A stretch of DNA of 64,000 nucleotides from Clostridia bacterium (GTDB lineage: Bacteria > Bacillota > Clostridia > Christensenellales > Borkfalkiaceae). Shown in pieces: positions 1 through 7,981 of this stretch. The DNA lies in contig CAAFMS010000028.1 of NCBI GenBank assembly GCA_900764105.1, forward strand, positions 1 through 64,000, written 5' to 3'. The first letter of the stretch is position 1; every line of letters starts with the position of its first letter. A program made the translations under genes and the position numbers. The notes below the pieces were generated by a model, which worked only from the letters and a program-made list of their open reading frames with translations, was not told where the DNA came from and ran no database searches.

Positions 1-8
1 CGTAGTTG

Positions 9-50
9 GCATTGTAGGAAAATCCAAAAGTTTAGATTTTCCCACAATGC
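9..50. repeat. Inverted repeat at left edge
   Basis: Two 16-base arms (9-24 and 35-50) are complementary except at one position, with a 10-base loop. The stop codon of the leftward AlbA_2 fragment lies inside it. No clear T-run follows on the minus strand, so it may be a weak terminator or the end of a mobile element. Confidence 0.5.
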
Positions 51-343
51 TTATCTTTTGGTCTTTGGTTCGGAATAGTGTAGTGCTGGCGGTCTATCTC
101 TTGTTTTCGGTTGCTTGCTTCCTTACCGTACATGAGCATTCCTTTGGGAGGTAAAACAGGGCTGCCGTTTTCTTCTTCAATTCCGATAACCAGATAGCCG
201 CCGCCCACATTATCAATGTCATTTGCAAAAGCGCAGATACTATGGATAATGGGATTGGGGTTCCAGTCCCCCTTGAACTCGATTCTGGTTGATTCAACGA
301 CCCGCTGATTGATCAGGTCATCCATATTGATGGGAAGTGCCAT
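32..343 (-). pseudogene. Truncated AlbA_2 (Schlafen-type) domain protein
   Basis: This reads as the N-terminal part of an AlbA_2 putative DNA-binding protein. The family's hallmarks are visible: ESTRIEFKG near the start and then a CAFANDIDNVGGGYLVIGIEE stretch. Whole proteins of this family are usually several hundred residues long, but here similarity ends near residue 70 and about 30 unrelated residues follow, so I read it as a broken gene. The start at 343 is chosen because AGGAGG lies 9 bases upstream; the open frame itself reaches back to 403. It sits 37 bases behind the XRE regulator on the same strand, a pairing common in integrated elements. Confidence 0.6.
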
Positions 344-380
344 TTCAAAAACCTCCTGCTGTTTGTACATATCTATTATA

Positions 381-737
381 TCACCGAAAACGGCTTTTGT
401 CAATAATTTCGCATAACTGATTCAAGGTTTCCTCGTCGATATTGCCTTTGGTGAGTGAGAATATAACTTTTTTCTTCTTTTCTTCCATCTCGGTAAGATC
501 CACCTTCAACTGTGCCGTGGTATCGATGATGGTTTTCCGCAGTTTTTCCTTGTCGTGCTCCGAAAGATCGTACGCCCGGATGACAAGCTCCTCCATTTCC
601 GGCGGGATATTCCGCTTTCCGTTTTCAATCGTGGAAAGATAAGACGGCGACATGCCGAATTTTTCTGCCATCGTGCGGGCACTGTCCCCCGTGTTGATGC
701 GGATAATACGCAATAGTTTTCCGAATTCCGTAATCAT
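381..737 (-). CDS. XRE-family transcriptional regulator
   Basis: A helix-turn-helix regulator of about 118 residues. Residues about 1-60 form a Cro/C1-type HTH: FGKLLRIIR, then ARTMAEKFGMSPSYLSTIENGKR, whose SxxYLSxIExGKR pattern is the family signature. The C-terminal half is charged and helical (EMEEKKKKV) and probably dimerises. The start at 737 follows AGGAG with good spacing; an in-frame upstream start at 776 lacks such a site. It precedes the AlbA_2 fragment on the same strand, suggesting a remnant operon from an integrated element. Its target is unknown, but autoregulation would be typical. Confidence 0.75.
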   Translation of the reverse strand: MITEFGKLLRIIRINTGDSARTMAEKFGMSPSYLSTIENGKRNIPPEMEELVIRAYDLSEHDKEKLRKTIIDTTAQLKVDLTEMEEKKKKVIFSLTKGNIDEETLNQLCEIIDKSRFR

Positions 738-1192
738 TTCTTTATGCTCCTTTTTAGCATACCTGTATTTTAGCACAAGTTTACATGTTTGTCAACGCCT
801 GCAAAAAGGAAAGTTGTCAATTCGATTGACAGTTTTGTAAACGGCAGACAAGGTGAGACGCCTCTCCCGCATTTACGGGAAGATGAACGATACAGCCGGA
901 TACAAGATGCCGCGGACCCGAGACTCCCGGAAATCTGTATGCAACGCTTTTCTCCGGACCACACCGGGGATTAAAACGAAGTCGTCAGTTCAAGTCCTGT
1001 TTTTTGAAAAACAGGGCAAAATGCAACTCCTGAATTCAAATATTCCGCGAGGGGCGCAAAACACTAAATATAGCAGCAAAAAAAGCACAAGACCTACTAA
1101 ATCTTGTGCTTTTTTTGTTTTGTAGCTTTTTCGTACAACAAAGATGCTCCCCCCTGTAAGATTTAAACTTACAACTTACATTTCCCGGCACT
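738..1192. other. Stretch without a convincing gene
   Basis: Short open frames exist on both strands, but none has a recognisable product or a good ribosome binding site. The stretch lies between two mobile-element remnants and is probably decayed element DNA. A terminator-like hairpin lies near its right side. Confidence 0.5.
1081..1117. terminator. Bidirectional intrinsic terminator
   Basis: The arms AAAAGCACAAGA and TCTTGTGCTTTT flank a 9-base loop, with A-runs on one side and T-runs on the other, so it would work on either strand. Confidence 0.75.
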
Positions 1193-1750
1193 TTATAGAT
1201 AATCACTACCAATATCCAGAATTTTATTTTCATCAAGATGTAAGGATTTTAACCACTCATCCTTTTCCTTTTGTAGTTTACGGTAGCTTTCACTACCGGG
1301 ATCGCAGAAAGACATCAATAGGTTATAATGTTTCAGTTTGTTCCTTACTTTATCATTCGGATCATCCTCGTCCGAACAAGGTTTGCGGTATTGAATATAG
1401 AAAAGCCCAAAACTCGCCCAGCTGTATGCTTTCAAGTTTTGCTTTGCCGCTCGTTTGCAATATCTACGCCAGCAAAGCCGTAAAGACGACTGATGCTTAC
1501 GCATCTGAAACTCTTCCCATTTAAAGTCAGGGATTAGATAACCTTTATCTTTTTTTACACGTTCGGGAAATAGTAAAATTCGAAGCTCTTCCTCGCTCAT
1601 TCTTTGAATATCAGCAAATATAGTTTCGATTTTATTAAACCTATTTAAGACTTCCCACACAACAGTTCGTGAGCAACCGCAAAGCGTTGCAATTTGACTA
1701 TTGTTGTTACCTTTTTGATAGTATTCGATAATTAACTTATATTTTACCAT
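1193..1750 (-). pseudogene. IS21-type transposase (IstA) N-terminal fragment
   Basis: The first 120 or so residues resemble the N-terminus of IS21-family IstA transposases: a helix-turn-helix (ATLCGCSRTVVWEVLNRF), then ELRILLFPERV and the segment IPDFKWEEF...LRLCWRRYC...YSWASFGLFYIQYR. Full IstA proteins run to about 400-500 residues with an rve integrase core. Here the frame stops at 185 residues, the last 60 or so look unrelated, and no DDE core or IstB ATPase follows. GGAG lies 8 bases before the start at 1750. I call it a decayed IS21 remnant; a domesticated DNA-binding protein is the alternative. Confidence 0.65.
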
Positions 1751-1871
1751 AAAAACACTCCATTTTATCGCCCTCTTTTACCCATATCCGTAGATACGGG
1801 AAAGTGTTCATTTTTATTGGCCACCCCCGATTTTGAGGCCTATTTTTCGGTTTTTGCGAAACTTGGAGAAG

Positions 1872-1911
1872 AAAAAAAGCAGTCGCTCTTTCTCAAGAAT
1901 GACTGCTTTTT
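1872..1911 (-). terminator. Terminator of ppdK
   Basis: On the minus strand an 11-bp stem (AAAAAGCAGTC/GACTGCTTTTT) is followed by a T-run, 45 bases after the ppdK stop codon. Confidence 0.85.
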
Positions 1912-1955
1912 GCTTGTTTTAGTATAAAATATGAGTTTTTAAGCCGTTTTTGACC

Positions 1956-4610
1956 TTATTTGGTCGCCCTCGGATTACGGATATTCGCCTGCGCGGCCGC
2001 AAGTCTCGCAATCGGAACTCTGAACGGCGAGCAGGATACATAGTCAAGTCCGATTTCATGACAGAATTCAATCGACGACGGATCGCCTCCGTGTTCGCCG
2101 CATATTCCGCAATGAATGTTCTTTCTCTCTTTGTGCCCGAGTTCGACCGCCATCTTCATAAGTTTGCCTACGCCGACGGTATCGAGTCTTGCAAACGGGT
2201 CGGATTCGTAAATCTTCGCCGCATAGTACGACGGGAGGAATTTGCCCGCGTCGTCTCTCGAGAAACCAAACGTCATCTGCGTAAGGTCGTTCGTTCCGAA
2301 ACAGAAGAACTCAGCCTCTTTCGCGATTTCGTCCGCAGTAAGAGCCGCTCTCGGAATTTCGATCATCGTTCCTACTTCATATTTAAGGTCTACGCCTGCC
2401 GCTTTGATTATAGCGTCCGCAGTCTCGACAACGGTCTTTTTGCAGTATGCAAGTTCCTTGACTTCGCCTACGAGCGGAATCATTATTTCGGGAACAACGT
2501 TCCAATCGGGGTGGCGTTTCTGAACGGCGATAGCCGCTTTGATAATCGCCTTGGTCTGCATAACCGCGATTTCGGGATAGGTAACCGCAAGACGGCAGCC
2601 TCTGTGTCCCATCATCGGGTTGAATTCATGAAGCGAATTGCAAAGTTGCTTAATTTCCGCAACGGTCTTGCCCTTAGCCTTAGCGAGAAGTTTGATATCG
2701 GCTTCTTCGGTCGGTACGAATTCGTGAAGCGGCGGATCAAGGAATCTGATGGTAACGGGTTGTCCTTTAAGCGCCTCCATAAGCCCTTCGAAGTCAGCCT
2801 GCTGCATCGGCTCGATTTTGTCAAGCGCGGCAACCCTTTCTTCTACGGTCTCGGAACAAATCATTTCGCGGAATTTGTCGATTCTGCCCGGTCCGAAGAA
2901 CATGTGTTCGGTACGGCAAAGACCTATGCCCTGCGCGCCGAGTTCAGCCGCTCTCTCTGCGTCAGCAGGAGTATCGGCGTTCGTTCTTACGCCCATAGCC
3001 TTATATTTATCGGCAAGTTTCATAATTCTGCCGAAGTAACCGCTGTTCGGGTCTGCCGGAACGGTCTTAATCATTATGTCGTAAATGTTACCCGTAGAAC
3101 CGTCGAGAGAAAGTTCGCTGCCCTCGCGGAAAATCTTGCCGCCGAGTTCGAACCACTTCTCTTCTTCGTGCATCTTGATTTCTCCGCAACCGGATACGCA
3201 GCACGTTCCCATACCTCTTGCGACAACCGCCGCGTGAGAAGTCTGTCCGCCTCTTACCGTCAGAATACCCTGAGCGTATTTCATACCCTCGATATCTTCG
3301 GGCGAGGTTTCAAGTCTTACGAGAATAACTTTCTTGCCTGCTTTTCCGAGTTTAGCGGCCTCTTCGGCGGTAAATACTACCGTACCTGCGGCTGCTCCCG
3401 GGGAAGCGGCGATACCTTTGCCTACTACGTCGTTCTTATCCGCGTCTTTCAAAGCCTTAGCGTCGAAAGTCGGGTGCAAAAGCATATCGAGCGACTTAGC
3501 GTCGATCTGCATAAGCGCTTCTTTTTCGGAAATCATACCCTCGTCGATAAGGTCGCAAGCGATCTTGATAGCGGCGGCAGCAGTTCTCTTACCGTTTCTC
3601 GTCTGAAGCATATAAAGTTTGCCGTTTTCTACGGTGAACTCCATATCCTGCATATCGCGGTAGTGATTTTCCAAAGTCTTGCAAACTTCCTGGAACTGCT
3701 TGAATACGTCAGGGAAAATTTCAGCCATTTTAGCGATCGGCATCGGAGTTCTTACGCCTGCGACGACGTCTTCGCCCTGAGCGTTCGTAAGGAATTCGCC
3801 CATAAGACCCTTTTCGCCGGTAGCGGGGTTACGAGTGAACGCAACGCCCGTTCCGCAGTTGTCGCCCATGTTGCCGAACGCCATCATCTGAACGTTGACC
3901 GCAGTACCCCAACTGTACGGAATGTCGTGATCCATTCTGTAAATGTTCGCTCTCGGGTTGTCCCAACTTCTGAATACGGCTTTGATAGCCTCGAAGAGTT
4001 GAACCTTAGGATCGGACGGGAAATCGGTTCCGAGTTGTTTTTTATATTCCGCTTTGAACTGGTTAGCGAGGTTTTTAAGGTCGTCCGCGTCGAGTTCTAC
4101 GTCGAGGCTAACGCCCTTCTTTTCCTTCATCTCGTCGATGAGTTTCTCAAAGTATTTCTTGCCGACTTCCATAACGACGTCGGAGAACATCTGGATAAAT
4201 CTTCTGTAACAGTCCCAAGCCCATCTGGGGTTGCCTGACTTTTTGGAAAGGACTTCGACGACGTCCTCGTTCAAACCTAAGTTCAAAATGGTGTCCATCA
4301 TTCCGGGCATGGACGCTCTTGCGCCCGAACGAACCGAAACGAGGAGGGGGTTTTCCTTATCTCCGAACTTCTTGCCGGTAATTTTTTCCATCTTTTCGAT
4401 GTACTCCATAATTTCGGCCTGAATGTCGGGGTTAATCTGTCTGCCGTCCTCATAATACTGAGTGCAAGCCTCGGTCGAAATGGTGAAGCCCTGCGGAACG
4501 GGAAGACCGATGTTGGTCATCTCGGCAAGGTTCGCTCCTTTTCCGCCGAGCAATTCGCGCATTTTGGCGTTGCCCTCGGTAAAGAGGTAGACGTACTTTT
4601 TCTTTGCCAT
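1956..4610 (-). CDS. ppdK: Pyruvate, phosphate dikinase
   Basis: Catalyses the reversible conversion of ATP, Pi and pyruvate to AMP, PPi and phosphoenolpyruvate in the cytosol. In Clostridia it often serves as a PPi-linked glycolytic or gluconeogenic step. At 884 residues it has the usual family length. The N-terminal ATP-grasp part starts with LLGGKGANLAEM. The swivelling phosphohistidine motif GGQTSHAAVVARGMG is near residue 458, and the C-terminal PEP/pyruvate barrel ends with the catalytic NIHCGICGEHGGDP around residue 830. A strong AGGAGG precedes the ATG. It is monocistronic, with its own sigma-A promoter and terminator. The long open frame on the opposite strand is a codon-bias shadow. 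Confidence 0.98.
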   Translation of the reverse strand: MAKKKYVYLFTEGNAKMRELLGGKGANLAEMTNIGLPVPQGFTISTEACTQYYEDGRQINPDIQAEIMEYIEKMEKITGKKFGDKENPLLVSVRSGARASMPGMMDTILNLGLNEDVVEVLSKKSGNPRWAWDCYRRFIQMFSDVVMEVGKKYFEKLIDEMKEKKGVSLDVELDADDLKNLANQFKAEYKKQLGTDFPSDPKVQLFEAIKAVFRSWDNPRANIYRMDHDIPYSWGTAVNVQMMAFGNMGDNCGTGVAFTRNPATGEKGLMGEFLTNAQGEDVVAGVRTPMPIAKMAEIFPDVFKQFQEVCKTLENHYRDMQDMEFTVENGKLYMLQTRNGKRTAAAAIKIACDLIDEGMISEKEALMQIDAKSLDMLLHPTFDAKALKDADKNDVVGKGIAASPGAAAGTVVFTAEEAAKLGKAGKKVILVRLETSPEDIEGMKYAQGILTVRGGQTSHAAVVARGMGTCCVSGCGEIKMHEEEKWFELGGKIFREGSELSLDGSTGNIYDIMIKTVPADPNSGYFGRIMKLADKYKAMGVRTNADTPADAERAAELGAQGIGLCRTEHMFFGPGRIDKFREMICSETVEERVAALDKIEPMQQADFEGLMEALKGQPVTIRFLDPPLHEFVPTEEADIKLLAKAKGKTVAEIKQLCNSLHEFNPMMGHRGCRLAVTYPEIAVMQTKAIIKAAIAVQKRHPDWNVVPEIMIPLVGEVKELAYCKKTVVETADAIIKAAGVDLKYEVGTMIEIPRAALTADEIAKEAEFFCFGTNDLTQMTFGFSRDDAGKFLPSYYAAKIYESDPFARLDTVGVGKLMKMAVELGHKERKNIHCGICGEHGGDPSSIEFCHEIGLDYVSCSPFRVPIARLAAAQANIRNPRATK

Positions 4611-4672
4611 GTAAAAATTCCTCCTGAATTAAAATCGTATCGAATTTCGATTTTTCTTTTTATCCGCTATTC

Positions 4673-4701
4673 ATTATACGGCATTTAAGTTTTTTTTTCA
4701 A
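4673..4701 (-). promoter_or_regulatory. Sigma-A promoter of ppdK
   Basis: On the minus strand, TTGAAA, a 17-base spacer and TATAAT lie about 60 bases upstream of the ppdK start. Confidence 0.8.
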
Positions 4702-4968
4702 GCGTTTAATGGCGAATATCTCAGAATTTTGCAAAATATCGCAAAATAAGTATACAATCTTTCAGTCGGAGATAAAAAAAGTAACATAATCGTTCGCAAT
4801 TTACGCCGAGAATAAAAAGCGGGGAATATCATACTCGGGTAAACCCGAAATTTGCAATTTGCATATAACTCTCCCCTTGCAAAAAAACCAACCGAACCCG
4901 AATCATAAAACGAGAATAATACAAACCTTGCCGTAGCGGCGTATTTTTGACTAATACCGCGATTTGTA
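4702..4968. other. Intergenic region, nothing recognised
   Basis: An A+T-rich spacer between the divergent ppdK and deacetylase promoters. It has a small CGGGTAAACCCG palindrome near 4837. I see no gene, RNA or repeat of the families found elsewhere. Confidence 0.5.
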
Positions 4969-4996
4969 TTGACTTATTTTCGCATTTTTATATAAT
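4969..4996 (+). promoter_or_regulatory. Sigma-A promoter of the deacetylase gene
   Basis: TTGACT (4969-4974), a 16-base spacer and TATAAT (4991-4996), followed 48 bases later by the ATG at 5044. Confidence 0.75.
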
Positions 4997-5043
4997 TACA
5001 ATATAGCAAATAAATCGAACGCATCTCTATCGGAGGAATATAA

Positions 5044-5751
5044 ATGAAAGACAATTTTAACGGAAAATTAAAAGCCGTAACGTTCAGTTTCGACGACGGC
5101 GTAACTCAGGATAAAAGACTTATTGAAATACTGAATAAATACGGCTTAAAGGCGACGTTTAATTTAAACTCGGCATATTTAGGTACGAACGGCGAATTGA
5201 ACAGAAACGACCACATAGTAAGGCACGACAAAAACCACGCGAACGAAGTTGCGGAAATATATAAGGGGCATGAAGTCGCGGTACACACGCTCGCACACCC
5301 TAATCTTACGGAACTCTCGGACGACGGCGTAATATGGCAGGTTGAAGAGGACAGAAAACTTCTCGAATCGCTTGTCGGTTACAGGGTAAGATGCATGGCG
5401 TACCCGTGCGGCGGCGTAAACAACGACGAAAGGGTTGCAAGCGTTATAAGGAACAATACGAAAATCGGGTTTGCGAGGACTATAACTTCGAGCGACAATT
5501 TCGATATTCCCGATAATCTTTTAAGGTACAACCCGACGGTATATTACATAGAAAAAGAAAAACTATTCTCGCTCGGCGAAAAATTCCTGAATTTAAAGAC
5601 GGACAAGCCGCAGGTATTATATGTCTGGGGACATTCGTATGAAATGGACGCGGAATATATATCGTGGCAAGAATTTGAAGAATTTTGCAAAATGATTTCC
5701 GGGAAAGAAGATATTTTTTACGGAACTAACGGGCAGATATTTTTGAAGTAA
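5044..5751 (+). CDS. Polysaccharide deacetylase family protein
   Basis: A 235-residue protein made almost entirely of one NodB-homology carbohydrate esterase 4 domain. Motif 1 is TFSFDDG (two Asp, general base and metal), motif 2 is HTLAHP (H-x3-H metal ligands) and motif 3 is YPCGG. The family removes acetyl groups from N-acetylated sugars in peptidoglycan, chitin-like oligomers or other glycans. There is no signal peptide or membrane helix, so either it acts inside the cell on small acetylated sugars or it leaves by an unusual route. GGAGG precedes the ATG by 7 bases. It appears monocistronic, with repeats downstream. The exact substrate cannot be read from sequence. Confidence 0.88.
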   Translation: MKDNFNGKLKAVTFSFDDGVTQDKRLIEILNKYGLKATFNLNSAYLGTNGELNRNDHIVRHDKNHANEVAEIYKGHEVAVHTLAHPNLTELSDDGVIWQVEEDRKLLESLVGYRVRCMAYPCGGVNNDERVASVIRNNTKIGFARTITSSDNFDIPDNLLRYNPTVYYIEKEKLFSLGEKFLNLKTDKPQVLYVWGHSYEMDAEYISWQEFEEFCKMISGKEDIFYGTNGQIFLK

Positions 5752-5867
5752 TTTACGGTAGAATATAACTTGACGAATGGAAAATACTCGTTTCTTTGCC
5801 GTTTATTCCGTCTGACCTCTATCGTCTCGGTTTCGCTTCGCTCTCCGAGCCACTCTCCCCACGGAGC

Positions 5868-5938
5868 GCGCCCCTTTTGTCGCTTTGCGACATTTTCCCC
5901 GTTTCATCGGGGAAATCTACCCCGAAGGGGAAAGCAAG
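5868..5938. repeat. Hairpin-string repeat, copy 1
   Basis: Three consecutive small palindromes, GTCGC-ttt-GCGAC, CCCCG-tttcat-CGGGG and CCCC-gaa-GGGG, in the same order as at 21.7 kb. The 50.87 kb copy keeps the first hairpin but has CCTCCG/CGGAGG in place of CCCCG/CGGGG, a compensated change. Confidence 0.7.
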
Positions 5939-5954
5939 AGTATTCGGATTCGGG

Positions 5955-6090
5955 TAAATATAACTTTGCCGAGCAAAATATCACTGTCGCAGGCAATATC
6001 ACTTCGCAACGCAAAATTTCACTTGTCATCAGGCAAATATCGCTGCCGCAACGCGGGACGCCGAGGCGTCGTCCCCTACGGCTGAACTCC
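5955..6090. repeat. Hairpin array plus GGGACG repeat
   Basis: Short stem-loops are separated by ATATCACT- or TTTCACT-like spacers, partly degenerate. They end in the GGGACGCCGAGGCG...GTCCCCTACGG motif at about 6055-6083. The same architecture recurs at 15.3 and 18.5 kb. Confidence 0.65.
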
Positions 6091-6117
6091 AACTTGCCGC
6101 AAGACAATTTCTAACCA

Positions 6118-6306
6118 CTCTTGCCTTCCCCTTTGGAGTTAATTTATAATGAGCCATAACTCGCTTCCTCCTTCGGGGGAAGTGGTTTGACGGAATGAAA
6201 TGAAAGTCAAACCGATAGGGGATAAAATGCAAAGCAAAACGTAGTAGTGATTTATTGCCCCCTTCCGTCGCTTTTAGCGACACCTTCCCCGAAGGTGACG
6301 GCAGGC
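6118..6306 (-). repeat. Inverted-repeat-ended element (family 1), reverse copy
   Basis: Contains, in reverse orientation, the family's core CCGATAGGGGATAAAATGC and the end motif CACCTTCCCCGAAGGTGACGG. Full forward copies lie at 11.4, 19.6 and 25.3 kb. No open reading frame is conserved in it. Confidence 0.7.
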
Positions 6307-6450
6307 GCTACATATTTCACCGCACTTACAACGATGGAGACGGCAAAAAGGTAAGTCAAAGTTAAAAATTTCCCAAAGGTAAAGCCTTGCCTGCCGTTTT
6401 GTCAATTCCTACCGTTTCAAAAAAATTTTTTTGCAAAAAAACATATAAAA

Positions 6451-6488
6451 ACAAGATACCCGATTTATACAGGTATCTTGCTTTTTTT
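6451..6488 (-). terminator. Second terminator downstream of tuf
   Basis: CAAGATACC pairs with GGTATCTTG and is followed by TTTTT on the minus strand. It could also work on the plus strand. Confidence 0.7.
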
Positions 6489-6522
6489 ATAGCCTCTTTT
6501 TACGTTTTTTATTTAACGCAAA

Positions 6523-6556
6523 AATATCCCGTCGCCGTTTTCAGCGGCGGGATATT
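6523..6556 (-). terminator. Terminator of the str operon
   Basis: A stem of AATATCCCG/CGGGATATT extended by CGCCG/CGGCG lies 37 bases after the tuf stop. A second hairpin follows it, making a tandem terminator. Confidence 0.8.
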
Positions 6557-6592
6557 CGCTTTTTTATTTATTTCGCTTTGCCGCGTCGTTAA

Positions 6593-7813
6593 TTATTTAA
6601 CGATTTTCGCAACAACGCCCGATCCGACGGTTCTGCCGCCTTCACGAATAGCGAAACGAAGACCTTCTTCGCATGCGATAGGCGTAATAAGTACTACGTC
6701 GATCGTAACGTGGTCGCCGGGCATTACCATTTCAACTCCCTCGGGAAGTTTGATGGTTCCGGTAACGTCCGTAGTTCTGAAATAGAACTGAGGTCTGTAG
6801 TTGTTGAAGAACGGAGTGTGTCTTCCGCCTTCTTCTTTCGTAAGGACGTAAACCTGTCCGCTGAACTCGGTGTGAGCGTGAACGGAACCCGGTTTAGCAA
6901 TAACCTGTCCTCTTTCGATACCGCTTCTGTCGATACCACGAAGAAGAGCGCCTACGTTATCGCCTGCCTGAGCCTCGTCAAGAGTCTTTCTGAACATTTC
7001 AAGTCCGGTAATAACCGAAGTGGTGGGCTTATCCTGAAGTCCTACGATTTCAACGGGATCGCCGACGTGAGCAACACCTCTTTCAACTCTTCCGGTTGCA
7101 ACGGTACCACGACCACTGATCGTGAATACGTCTTCTACAGGAAGAAGGAACGGCTTAGCGTCGTCTCTTTCAGGAGTCGGAATGTAGTTGTCGATAGCGT
7201 CCATAAGTTCGAGAATGCACTGGCATTCGGGAGCTGCAAGAACTTCGGCGTCGGGGCAACCCGAGGAAGCCTTTTCAAGAGCCTTCAAAGCAGAACCCTT
7301 GATGATAGGCGTATCGTCGCCGGGGAATCCGTACTCGTCAAGAAGTCCTCTGACTTCCATTTCAACGAGTTCCAAAAGTTCGGGATCGTCTACCTGATCG
7401 CACTTGTTAAGGAATACGATGATGTAGGGAACGCCAACCTGACGAGCAAGAAGAATATGCTCTCTGGTCTGCGGCATCGGACCGTCGGTAGCGGCAACAA
7501 CAAGGATTGCACCGTCCATCTGAGCGGCTCCGGTAATCATGTTCTTAACGTAGTCTGCGTGTCCCGGGCAGTCAACGTGAGCGTAGTGACGCTTGTCGGT
7601 CTTGTATTCAACGTGAGCGGTGTTAATCGTAATACCTCTCGCTTTTTCTTCGGGCGCCTTATCGATCTGATCATATCTCATCTTCTCAGCGTCGCCCTTG
7701 CAAGCCATAACCATCGTGATCGCAGCGGTCAAAGTAGTCTTGCCGTGGTCAACGTGTCCGATCGTTCCGATGTTTACGTGCGGTAAACTTCTGTCAAATT
7801 TTGCTTTTGCCAT
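6593..7813 (-). CDS. tuf: Elongation factor Tu
   Basis: GTPase that carries aminoacyl-tRNA to the ribosomal A site. All G motifs are present: GHVDHGKT (P-loop), RGITI (switch I), DCPGHADY, NKCDQVDD and GSALKAL. Domains 2 and 3 follow, ending in GGRTVGSGVVAKIVK. It has 406 residues, about ten more than Bacillus EF-Tu, because of a Cys-containing insertion (SSGCPDAEVLAAPECQC) after the G5 motif. AGGAGG-like GGAGG precedes the ATG. It is last in the str operon, 168 bases after fusA; that gap is structured and contains a TATAAT, so tuf may also have its own promoter. Confidence 0.99.
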   Translation of the reverse strand: MAKAKFDRSLPHVNIGTIGHVDHGKTTLTAAITMVMACKGDAEKMRYDQIDKAPEEKARGITINTAHVEYKTDKRHYAHVDCPGHADYVKNMITGAAQMDGAILVVAATDGPMPQTREHILLARQVGVPYIIVFLNKCDQVDDPELLELVEMEVRGLLDEYGFPGDDTPIIKGSALKALEKASSGCPDAEVLAAPECQCILELMDAIDNYIPTPERDDAKPFLLPVEDVFTISGRGTVATGRVERGVAHVGDPVEIVGLQDKPTTSVITGLEMFRKTLDEAQAGDNVGALLRGIDRSGIERGQVIAKPGSVHAHTEFSGQVYVLTKEEGGRHTPFFNNYRPQFYFRTTDVTGTIKLPEGVEMVMPGDHVTIDVVLITPIACEEGLRFAIREGGRTVGSGVVAKIVK

Positions 7814-7937
7814 AGTTTGTTTCCTCCAATGATTTTTTGTTTTTGCTTTTTTTATTTTTTTGTATTATAACCGTTTTCACGGTAAAATAACCTTAATTTT
7901 TATCGGTTACGCCGATAAGTCGTTTTTTATTTTCTTA

Positions 7938-7964
7938 CCGAGGCGAAATTTTCTCTCGCCTCGG
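7938..7964 (-). other. Hairpin in the fusA-tuf gap
   Basis: A perfect 9-bp stem (CCGAGGCGA/TCGCCTCGG) lies just after the fusA stop. No T-run follows on either strand, so it is more likely an mRNA processing or stability structure than a terminator. A second 7-bp hairpin (TTATCGG/CCGATAA) follows on the minus strand. Confidence 0.5.
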
Positions 7965-7981
7965 ACAAGCGTTTGTAAAAA

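Noticed and set aside
975..1010. GTTCAAGTCC resembling a tRNA T-loop
   Set aside because: The flanking bases do not form the 5-bp T-stem and no cloverleaf can be drawn.
1144..1180. tRNA-like T-arm (GTAAG-TTTAAAT-CTTAC) on the minus strand
   Set aside because: The acceptor-like GGGGGGA has no 5' partner and no anticodon or D arm is present. At most it is a fragment of a tRNA used as an attachment site.
1950..4238. Long open frame opposite ppdK
   Set aside because: It lies entirely antisense to a gene with all PPDK motifs and has a low-complexity Arg/Phe/Ser composition typical of a codon-bias shadow.
6710..7786. Open frame opposite tuf
   Set aside because: Antisense shadow of EF-Tu; no motif and no ribosome binding site.
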